Of a stretch of 64,000 bases of DNA, positions 34,738 to 41,573 are shown in pieces. The notes below the pieces were generated by a model. That model was not told where the DNA came from and did no database searches. It saw only the letters and a list, made by a program, of their open reading frames with translations. Numbering within the stretch: position 1 is the first letter of the stretch; each line of letters opens with the position of its first letter. Source of the DNA: Gammaproteobacteria bacterium (lineage in GTDB: Bacteria > Pseudomonadota > Gammaproteobacteria > Nevskiales > Nevskiaceae); assembly GCA_026398815.1 (NCBI GenBank), contig JAPLSA010000008.1, forward strand, positions 186,001-250,000. Reading direction: 5' to 3'. The translations under genes were made by a program, and so were the position numbers.

Positions 34738-34935
34738 ATCCAGTCCGATATAGGGTTCCGCCAGAACGCCTACATCGAACGCTTCAACCGGATCTTCCTG
34801 ACCGAGGTCCTTGACCGCTACGTCTTCGACAGTCTCAGCGAAGTCCGGCGCATGGCCGAAGACTGGCGAACCGCTACAACCACGACCGACCACATCGGGG
34901 TCACTCGGTGCGCTTCCGCCTATCCGATACGCACT
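34738..34935 (+). pseudogene. IS3-family transposase (OrfB) C-terminal remnant, frameshifted
   Basis: Translation from 34762 gives QNAYIERFNRIFLTEVLDRY and VFDSLSEVRRMAEDW, the typical C-terminal integrase segment of IS3-group OrfB, including the catalytic-Glu helix QNAYIERFN. After the Trp the frame must shift by one base to continue as NRYNHDRPHRGHS, so the fragment is broken. The preceding segment is also truncated (IQSDIGFR in place of the usual IQPGKP-type sequence). No OrfA or terminal repeats are recognisable. Confidence 0.85.
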
Positions 34936-35075
34936 GGCACCCTCCACTGCTGATTGACTCGAAAAACAAGGACGCTCCAGCGCCACCACACCTGCGGCTG
35001 GATCTGGCAACCGGCGATCACACGATGCCCGTCGCCGGCCAACCCGGGGCAATGCCCCGGCCGAATTGGTGGTGT

Positions 35076-35267
35076 CTCAGTTTGAAAAATTCTAATCAAA
35101 AAGCCCGGAGCACAAAGGCACGAAGGTGAGAGGCAAGGACACAGAGAATGCTTTTCTTCGTGTCCTTGCGGTGGCTGTCCTTTGTGCCTTTGTGCCCCGG
35201 AGCTTTTGATGGTCGCTCGGGGCATGGGGTCAGACCGGCTGAGCGTTCAGAATTTCAAACTGAGGCA
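35076..35267. repeat. Imperfect fold-back (MITE-like) inverted repeat, about 190 bp
   Basis: Outer ends CTCAGTTTGAAAAATTCT (from 35077) and AGAATTTCAAACTGAG (ending near 35266) are inverted copies. Inside them AAAGCCCGGAGCACAAAGGC on the left pairs with GTGCCTTTGTGCCCCGGAGC on the right, and AAGGACAC with GTGTCCTT. The whole can fold into one long imperfect hairpin. It has no credible gene and lies beside the IS3 remnant, between the M36 and luxR-type genes. Confidence 0.75.
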
Positions 35268-35339
35268 CTACCGCCGAATTCGGTCGCTGCACCAGTGATC
35301 AGGACTGTCCTGCTGATGTCGTTCTCCTGATCGCCATCT

Positions 35340-36062
35340 TCACGCCACGATCTCGCCATTTCGGATTGCGACCCGGATGGCCTGCGCCGTCGTTGCGACG
35401 CCCAGGCGCTTGCGTATGCGGCGCAGGTGGTTTTCCACCGTTCGCTCGGACAGACCCAAGGTCACGGCGATTTCGACCTGCCGCCGGCCCGCAGCGGTCC
35501 AGGCCAGCACCTCGCGCTCGCGGTCCGACAGCGCTCCGATCTCGTCATCCGGGGGCAACGCCAGCAGCCTGCGCGCTGCGAGAAGCGCCGCCTCGGCCAT
35601 TAGCCGGAAAGCCAGCCGTGCCTGTGCGGATGCGTCGATCCGCTCCCCGCCCAGGCTCATGGCGCCTTCCAAGCCCAACGGGCCGAACACCGGCACCTGC
35701 AGGCCGTGAATGCCCGGGCCCTGCGGGGTGCGAACGACCCGGTAGAGCTCGCCGTCCTTGCTCATTGTCTTGGTCCAGAAGAACGGCTCGTGGGCTTCCA
35801 GGACGTGCCGCGTCACCGGACAACGCCGCACGTAGGTCACGGCGTCGACCGCCTCGCCGGTGCCGAACCAATCACCCTCGACCCAATAGATGCGCTCGAC
35901 CGCATCGTCCCGCGCGGCGGATGCCGAGAACAGTACAAAGCGGTCATATCCGAGCGGAGCACTGAACGCCCGAATCTCGTTTTCGATCGCGGAAAGTGTC
36001 CGGGCTCCCTCAATGACACGGGCGCTCCGGAATACCGCTTCAAACGCGACCGCAGTCGCCAT
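35340..36062 (-). CDS. LuxR-family regulator with autoinducer-binding-type domain
   Basis: The 240-residue protein has an N-terminal domain of the acyl-homoserine-lactone receptor type (YDRFVLFSASAARDDAVERI, then VPVFGPLGLEGAMSLGGERI) and a C-terminal LuxR helix-turn-helix (LSDREREVLAWTAAGRRQVE, then LGLSERTVENHLRRIRKRLG). No luxI-type synthase is present in the window, so it is an orphan ('solo') receptor. Its ATG overlaps the hchA stop by one base, so it is probably cotranslated with hchA. Confidence 0.88.
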   Translation of the reverse strand: MATAVAFEAVFRSARVIEGARTLSAIENEIRAFSAPLGYDRFVLFSASAARDDAVERIYWVEGDWFGTGEAVDAVTYVRRCPVTRHVLEAHEPFFWTKTMSKDGELYRVVRTPQGPGIHGLQVPVFGPLGLEGAMSLGGERIDASAQARLAFRLMAEAALLAARRLLALPPDDEIGALSDREREVLAWTAAGRRQVEIAVTLGLSERTVENHLRRIRKRLGVATTAQAIRVAIRNGEIVA

Positions 36063-36913
36063 CAGCCGGTAGCTTCATCGAGCAAGGTCTGCGCCGCGAG
36101 CTTGCCGAGGGCATTGCCGGCCAGCGGACTGTCACCTGTGATCAGCTTGCGATCCCGGTGCACTGCGCCCGAAATATTGTCCTGGTTGATGATTTCGAAG
36201 CCGAGGGCCTTGAGCTTTTCGCCGAATTTCCAGGTCAGGTGCCCCGGCATGTAGCCGATGTCGGGGGTCTTGGCGTCAAGCGCATCGGGGAACGCACAAA
36301 TCTTGTAGCCACGGTAAATGTCGCTGTCACCGACCGCGAGGAAAGCCGCAGGGCCGTGGCACAGCGAAATGACGAACCGGTCGTTCGCCGCCGCCCACTC
36401 CAGAACCGCACCGACATCCTTGCTCGCTGGAAGGCCCATCAGCGCGCCATGGCCTCCAGGGATGAAGATCGCGGCATAGTCGTCCAGACCCTGCGCAACG
36501 ACCGCCGACAGGGTCAGCGGCTCCTTGAACTGCGGGTGGTACTTGGCGAAGAGGCCCTGTACTTCCTTGTCTTCCGAAGGCATGGCCCAGTATTCGAACT
36601 TGACGGGATTTCCTGAGATCGTCGCCACGTCGAAGGCAAAGCCCGCCTTGTCGAGGTGGTACATCGGCAGCAGCGTCTCCACCGGGTGGTTGCCGGTCGA
36701 GAAGAACGTGCCGTTGTCGGTCAGAAGGTAGCGCTCGTCAGCGCCAATCATCAGGATCTTCTTTCCGCCTTTGTAGGGTCTCGGGTAATCGGCGCCGCCC
36801 AGATCGGACTTTGGCGACGTGAATTGGCTCAATGAGTAGCTTGAGGGAAAGAACGCATCCTTTTCCGCTGGATCGGGTTGCGGCTTCTTGTCGGCAACAC
36901 TCTGATCACTCAT
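36062..36913 (-). CDS. hchA: HchA/Hsp31-type DJ-1 superfamily chaperone/glyoxalase III
   Basis: The 283-residue protein matches Hsp31. It has [53 protein letters not shown] and the nucleophile elbow [16 protein letters not shown] with the catalytic Cys, plus [11 protein letters not shown]. Hsp31 proteins act as holding chaperones and convert methylglyoxal to lactate without a cofactor. GAGG precedes the ATG at 36913. The coupled LuxR-type gene suggests regulation by stress or by an external signal. Confidence 0.93.
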   Translation of the reverse strand: MSDQSVADKKPQPDPAEKDAFFPSSYSLSQFTSPKSDLGGADYPRPYKGGKKILMIGADERYLLTDNGTFFSTGNHPVETLLPMYHLDKAGFAFDVATISGNPVKFEYWAMPSEDKEVQGLFAKYHPQFKEPLTLSAVVAQGLDDYAAIFIPGGHGALMGLPASKDVGAVLEWAAANDRFVISLCHGPAAFLAVGDSDIYRGYKICAFPDALDAKTPDIGYMPGHLTWKFGEKLKALGFEIINQDNISGAVHRDRKLITGDSPLAGNALGKLAAQTLLDEATG

Positions 36914-37645
36914 AAAAAACCTCTTGCGTCATTCGTCGAAGTACTCAGGATGCCGCGACAAAAATGGCGGGGCAATGAGGGATTTCCGTCGACGTCGCCC
37001 CGAAGGTTGGGAGGCGAGCGACGCTAAATCGATGTTCCTCAGCCTGATCCGGGCAAGGTATTTCACGGCGGCAGGAAAATCACCGCCAGCAATCGGTTCT
37101 CGCCCACGCCGTGGCGCCTCGCCAACCCCCAATCGATTGCTTGCCGTCGGCGGAGATGCCCTTCGCTTTCAGCCGCGCCACCAGCATCTGTTCGATGGTG
37201 TCTTTCGGTCGCGAGCCGGTGATCCGGTCCCAGGAAAAGAGGGAGGCAGCCAGCACACACGCGAACGGGACGACGCTGATCTGGCCCTGGCGGACTCGAG
37301 ATGGTTCTTCAGCGGGCTCGTGTCGATAAGAGCCGGTCGAGAGCTGCGCAGGATGTCACCGTAGCAACACGCTGCCGAGTGAAGGCTCGCAATTTTTCGA
37401 ACGGATGGCATCTTGGCGGCGTGTAGCGCAAGGAATCGCCGTGATGTTCGACAAAGTATGCGCAGCGACGCCCATTGAGTCGCACCAAGACGCGCTCTCA
37501 CAAGTTGACGGCAGGTTCCTGGGCTCCGATGCGAAAAGCTGCCTGTGCTTGCGTTGATCAGGCGACGCTATCGGTGTGATTCCGGTTTCGGGCAGCGGAT
37601 AGTCAGCACGAAAGCTGACAACGGCCATTTTTCAGGACGACGCCT
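36914..37645. other. 732-bp region without a supported gene; possibly decayed sequence
   Basis: No frame here has both a start with ribosome-binding site and recognisable homology. Around 37063-37260 on the minus strand one frame yields ARRHGVGENRLL, reminiscent of a transposase helix-turn-helix. A neighbouring frame gives TIEQMLVARLKAKGISADGK, which looks protein-like but stops fitting after that. The codon use and base composition are less GC-rich than the flanking genes. I read it as degraded mobile or foreign DNA, without certainty. Confidence 0.4.
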
Positions 37646-38608
37646 TCAGCCGCCCTTGAAGCTGCGCCGCCACTGCGAGGGCGACACGCCGAAGCTGCGC
37701 TGGAAGTGCGCGCGCAGCGATGAGGTCGAGCCGAGCCCGGCCAGCTGGGCGATCCGCTCGATCGGCTGGCCGGTGGTTTCCAGCAGCCGCTGGCTGAACG
37801 CCAGCCGCTCGGCCAGCAGCCAGTCGCCGACCGTGGCGCCGGTCTGCAAGCGGAACTGGCGGGTGAAGGTGCGCCGGCTCATCAGCGCGCGGGCGGCTAG
37901 CGCATCAAGGCTATGCGGCTGGTGAAGATTCGCGCGCAGCCAGTCGATGACCTCGGCAAGCCGTGAATCGCGCGCCGAACCGGGCAGCGGCTGGTCGATG
38001 AACTGCGCCTGCCCGCCTTGCCGGTGCGGTGGCACGACCAGGCGCCGGGCGACGCCATTGGCGGCTTCCACGCCGTAGGCCATGCGCAGCAGGTGCAGGC
38101 AGCAGTCGATGCCGGCGGCGGTACCGGCCGAGGTGACGATCGCGCCCTCGTCGACGTAGAGCACCTGCGGGTCGAGCCGGACGGCCGGATAGCGGGCCGC
38201 GAAATCCTGCGCATAGCCCCAGTGGGTGGTCGCCCGGCGGCCGTCGAGCAGGCCGGCCTCGGCCAGCACATAGGCGCCGAGGCACAGGCCGACGATCCGG
38301 GCGCCGCGCCCGGCGGCGGCGCGCAGCGCGTCGAGCAGCACCGCTGGCGGCGGCTCGGCCGGGTCGTGCCAGCTCGGCACGATGATGGTCGCCGCCTCGC
38401 GTAGGGCTTCCAGGCCGTGGCCGATCTCGATCGGAAAGCCGGCCGTGGTCATCAGCCGGCCCGGCGTCACGGCGCAGACGCGCAGATCGAACGACGGCAG
38501 GCCGGGATGCGGATCGCCGAACACCACGCAGGGCACCGCGAGGTGGAACGGGCTGATCTGGTCGAAGACGACGACCGCGATGACCGGCCGGGCAGCTGCT
38601 TCAGGCAT
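37646..38608 (-). CDS. GlxA-type regulator (DJ-1/PfpI-like domain plus AraC helix-turn-helix)
   Basis: The 320-residue protein has an N-terminal amidotransferase-like sensor domain (IAVVVFDQISPFHLAVPCVV, and ARIVGLCLGAYVLAEAGLLD with the Cys elbow). A C-terminal AraC-type DNA-binding domain follows (HSLDALAARALMSRRTFTRQ, LAFSQRLLETTGQPIERIAQ). The combination defines the GlxA/FtrA class. No adjacent gene on its strand is an obvious target. Confidence 0.92.
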   Translation of the reverse strand: MPEAAARPVIAVVVFDQISPFHLAVPCVVFGDPHPGLPSFDLRVCAVTPGRLMTTAGFPIEIGHGLEALREAATIIVPSWHDPAEPPPAVLLDALRAAAGRGARIVGLCLGAYVLAEAGLLDGRRATTHWGYAQDFAARYPAVRLDPQVLYVDEGAIVTSAGTAAGIDCCLHLLRMAYGVEAANGVARRLVVPPHRQGGQAQFIDQPLPGSARDSRLAEVIDWLRANLHQPHSLDALAARALMSRRTFTRQFRLQTGATVGDWLLAERLAFSQRLLETTGQPIERIAQLAGLGSTSSLRAHFQRSFGVSPSQWRRSFKGG

Positions 38609-38739
38609 GGCGTGAACGGCATTGAAGGAACCCGCCGCAGTTGGCCCGATTCCGGCGCTGTTTGTCCATCAGGCCACTTCGACCGCCGCCGGTTTAGGGC
38701 GACCATGCGGCCACCATTCCTGACCCGGACCCGACACCC

Positions 38740-39273
38740 ATGGCACCGCTGGCCCTGCTCGACACCCTGCTGGAATCCTGGAAGGCGCAGATCGGCCCGG
38801 CTTTCCCCGGTTACCGCAACCATTGCCAGCGGATGGCGGCCTTCACGCTGGCGCTGCTGCCGCAGGCCGGCGACGACGACCGCCGGAAGATCGCCATCGC
38901 CGCCTGCTTCCACGATCTCGGCATCTGGTCGGACGGCACCATCGACTACCTGCCGCCGTCATCGCGCCGCGCGCGTGACTACCTCGCCGCCGAGGGGCTC
39001 GACGCCTGGGCCACGGAAATCGAGCTGATGATCGACGAGCACCACAAGCTGCGCGCCTTCAAGGACCCGGCGTATCCGCTGGTCGAAGCGTTCCGCAAGG
39101 CCGATCTGGTCGACGTGTCGCTGGGGCTGGTCAAGTTCGGCATCGCCGGCGATACGGTCCGGGCGCTGAAGGCCGCCTACCCCAACGACGGCTTCCACAA
39201 GACGCTGATGGGCCTCGCCGGCAGCTGGTTCAAGCGCCATCCGCTGAGCCTGCCGCCGTTCATCAAGTGGTGA
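38740..39273 (+). CDS. HD-domain protein (putative phosphohydrolase)
   Basis: The 177-residue protein has a compact HD fold. The HD pair is in IAACFHDLGIWSDG, a preceding His is in GYRNHCQRM, and downstream metal/His positions are in MIDEHHKLRAF and FRKADLVDVS. Homologues act on nucleotides or other phosphorylated molecules; no substrate is evident. It stands alone, convergent with the following crotonase gene. Confidence 0.8.
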   Translation: MAPLALLDTLLESWKAQIGPAFPGYRNHCQRMAAFTLALLPQAGDDDRRKIAIAACFHDLGIWSDGTIDYLPPSSRRARDYLAAEGLDAWATEIELMIDEHHKLRAFKDPAYPLVEAFRKADLVDVSLGLVKFGIAGDTVRALKAAYPNDGFHKTLMGLAGSWFKRHPLSLPPFIKW

Positions 39274-39294
39274 GGCGGCAGGCCCACCGGCGCA

Positions 39295-40077
39295 TCAGCC
39301 CGGCTTGCGGGTCCGTCGCGCCAGGAACGCGGCCACCGCCTTGAGGAAGCCCGGCTCGCGGCCGAGCCGGGTCTGACCGGCCGCTTCGTGTTCGAGCTGG
39401 GCCGGCAGATCGACCGCCAGCGCGGCATCGAGCGCGGCCCGCGTCTCGCGCAGCGCCGACGGCGACTTGCCCGCCAGCCGCACCGCCAGCGCCTGCGCCG
39501 CCGCCGGCAGGGCTTGGTCGTCGAACACCTGCCAGATCAGGCCCCACTGGGCGGCCGTTTCGGCATCGAGCACATCGCCCAACAGCGACAGGCCGCGCGC
39601 CCGCGCCTGCCCGACCCGCCTCGGCAGCTGCCAGGTGGCGCCCATGTCCGGCATCAGGGCGAGGTCGATGAACAGGTAGCGGAACGAGGCCGAGCGCGCC
39701 GCGATCGTGAAGTCGCCGGCCAGCGCCAGCGCCGCGCCGCCACCGGCGGCAACGCCATTGACCGCTACCACGACCGGGATCGGCAGGCGGTGCAGGCGCT
39801 CGACGATGACGTTGTAGTGGCTGCGCATGGCGGCGCCGAGGTCGATGTCCTGCGGCGCGACCCCGGCCAGGCTGTCGGCGCCCAGATCGGCCCCGGCGCA
39901 GAACGCCCGGCCGCTGCCGGTCAGCACCAGCGCCCGGGCCTGCTCGGCCAGCGCCCGGTCGATACCGGCCAGCAGGGCATCGATGGTGGCCAGATCGAGG
40001 CTGTTCAGCGTGTCCGGCCGGTTCAGGGTCAGCGTCGCGACATCGGCATCAAGGCGGTACAGGACGGGCTCGGTCAT
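39295..40077 (-). CDS. Enoyl-CoA hydratase/isomerase family protein (second crotonase)
   Basis: The 260-residue protein has the crotonase motifs TLNRPDTLNSLDLATIDALL, ALVLTGSGRAFCAGADLGAD, VAVNGVAAGGGAALALAGDF and LPRRVGQARARGLSLLGDVL. The position of one catalytic Glu/Asp differs between the classes, so hydratase and isomerase remain possible. It lies downstream of the DUF1302-DUF1329-MMPL operon on the same strand after a 188-bp gap that contains a hairpin. Confidence 0.9.
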   Translation of the reverse strand: MTEPVLYRLDADVATLTLNRPDTLNSLDLATIDALLAGIDRALAEQARALVLTGSGRAFCAGADLGADSLAGVAPQDIDLGAAMRSHYNVIVERLHRLPIPVVVAVNGVAAGGGAALALAGDFTIAARSASFRYLFIDLALMPDMGATWQLPRRVGQARARGLSLLGDVLDAETAAQWGLIWQVFDDQALPAAAQALAVRLAGKSPSALRETRAALDAALAVDLPAQLEHEAAGQTRLGREPGFLKAVAAFLARRTRKPG

Positions 40078-40211
40078 GGCGAGGTTCGGGGTTGGCGTTC
40101 GGTGGCGGCAGCGCAGCCGGCGGCGCTGATCGGGATGGCGTGTTCAGGCGCCGCGCCGATGGCTCGGCGGCGCCGCCGGACCTTAGCGCAGCACGCCCAC
40201 GATCGCAATTT

Positions 40212-40257
40212 TGCGTGTTCTATAAACGCATTTTGACGGCCGCTACCGCGAGCGGCC
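40212..40257. promoter_or_regulatory. Inverted repeat plus GC hairpin between crotonase and the 350-residue protein gene
   Basis: TGCGT and ACGCA flank a 9-bp spacer at 40212-40230, a possible operator for the leftward crotonase gene. GGCCGCT (40238-40244) and AGCGGCC (40251-40257) form a perfect 7-bp stem just after the upstream gene's stop. The stem is not followed by a T tract in the leftward direction, so it is at best a weak terminator. Confidence 0.4.
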
Positions 40258-40265
40258 GCGCCGGT

Positions 40266-41318
40266 TCAGCGCCCGCCGATCAGCGGCAGCAACAAGGCCG
40301 GGTCCGGCAGGCTCAGGCCGATCTGCCGGGCCACTGCATCGAGCTTGCTGCGGGCTCCCTCTTCCAGCTGGGCCAGCAGCAGGATCACCGGCCGGATATC
40401 CGGCAGCTGGAACACAGCGCGGACGATGTCGCCGAAGATCGCGTCGTCCTGGATCACCGGCAGATTGATCACCCGCTTCTGCAGGCGCGCGTCCATGCGG
40501 GCGACGATCGGCAGCAGCACGTCCCAGCGACCGATCGCCTGGGTGTTGCGGACGATGTTGTTCAGCGCCGCCTCCGGCAGTTCGCCGGTGATCGCCGCCA
40601 GCTTCTGCTGCAGCGCGCCGTCGACACCGGAAATCAGCGCCAGCGCCTCGCCCCACAATTCGGCCGAGCCGGTGGCGGCGTGGCTGACGACGGCCTGCAG
40701 GCGCGCCGGGGCAATGCGCTCGACGATGTCGCCGAGCCGCTCGGTGCCTTCGGCAAAGAAGGCGATGTGCAGCAGCCGGGCGTCGTCGGTGATCGCGTCG
40801 ACGACCGGGCCGATGGCGTCGAGCGCGATCAGATCGATGAAGCGCCCCATGGTCACGTACTCGCCGCGCTGGGCCAGCTCGCGGGCAATGGCGACCACCA
40901 GATGACGCGGGAAGCCGGCGATCAGCGCCTCGGCCGAACGCGGGTCGAGTTCCATGCAGGCATCGACCAGGAACGGCAGCTTGAGCTTCTCGGCGATCTC
41001 GATCGCCCGCGCCGGCGGCACCAGACCACAGACCCGGGCGCAGATCAGCGGGCCGATCACCTTCTCGATGATCAGCACCAGGATCGGGATCGGCAGCAGC
41101 CGGCTGGCCGCCGCCATGTTGTGGAAGCGCTTGCGGTCGGCATCGAACATCGCCGCCGTGGCCTGCTCGCGCAGCGTGCGGATCAGCGACGCGTCGAGCT
41201 TGCCAAGCCAGGCCAGCGAGGCCTCGTCGACCCGGCACAGCCGGGCCAGCTTGATCACTTCGGCGCGCTGCGCCAGTGACAGCGCCGACAGCGCGGCGCC
41301 GGTCTGCGGAGTGGCCAT
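40266..41318 (-). CDS. Conserved-looking alpha-helical protein of unknown function (350 residues)
   Basis: I do not recognise a family. The protein has no signal peptide and is built of repeated helical units (LPFLVDACMELDPRSAEALI, VTMGRFIDLIALDAIGPVVD, LIGKS-free), with one hydrophobic stretch LLPIPILVLIIEKVIGPLIC near residue 75 that could touch the membrane. The alternation of short helices and repeats such as DARLLHIAFFAEG, EAALNNIVRNTQAI and DAIFGDIVRAVFQLPDIRP suggests a HEAT/MgtE-N-like solenoid. It begins 6 nt after the 82-residue gene and belongs to the MMPL operon. Confidence 0.7.
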   Translation of the reverse strand: MATPQTGAALSALSLAQRAEVIKLARLCRVDEASLAWLGKLDASLIRTLREQATAAMFDADRKRFHNMAAASRLLPIPILVLIIEKVIGPLICARVCGLVPPARAIEIAEKLKLPFLVDACMELDPRSAEALIAGFPRHLVVAIARELAQRGEYVTMGRFIDLIALDAIGPVVDAITDDARLLHIAFFAEGTERLGDIVERIAPARLQAVVSHAATGSAELWGEALALISGVDGALQQKLAAITGELPEAALNNIVRNTQAIGRWDVLLPIVARMDARLQKRVINLPVIQDDAIFGDIVRAVFQLPDIRPVILLLAQLEEGARSKLDAVARQIGLSLPDPALLLPLIGGR

Positions 41319-41324
41319 CGGCGG

Positions 41325-41573
41325 CTAGAGATCCAGGATCTTGCGCACCGCGCCGCGCAGCAGCATCGGCACGTGGCTGAGCGATTCGGTCAGCGCCGCA
41401 TCGACCTGCGCCTTCTGCCGGCGCTTGGCGTCGGCCAGCAGTGTCGCCAGCCGCGCCAGTTCGTCGGCTTCCAGCGCCTCGAGCCCGGCCGGCGGCGCGC
41501 GGTCCAGCGCCGCCCGCAAGGCCGAAAGCGACGACTGCCGCCCGTCCACCCCGCCTGCTGCCGGCGCGGCCAT
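41325..41573 (-). CDS. 82-residue protein of unknown function coupled to the MMPL transporter gene
   Basis: The ATG overlaps the transporter stop by one base (TGATG), so translation is probably coupled. The product is hydrophilic and helical (LEALEADELARLATLLADAK, RRQKAQVDAALTESLSHVPM), without membrane segments or known motifs. The closeness to the next gene (6 nt) and the overlap with the previous one place it firmly in the operon. Confidence 0.65.
   Translation of the reverse strand: MAAPAAGGVDGRQSSLSALRAALDRAPPAGLEALEADELARLATLLADAKRRQKAQVDAALTESLSHVPMLLRGAVRKILDL

Noticed and set aside
40238-40257. Strong intrinsic terminator after the 350-residue gene
   Set aside because: The 7-bp stem is perfect but no T tract follows leftward, so I list it only as part of a weak regulatory region.
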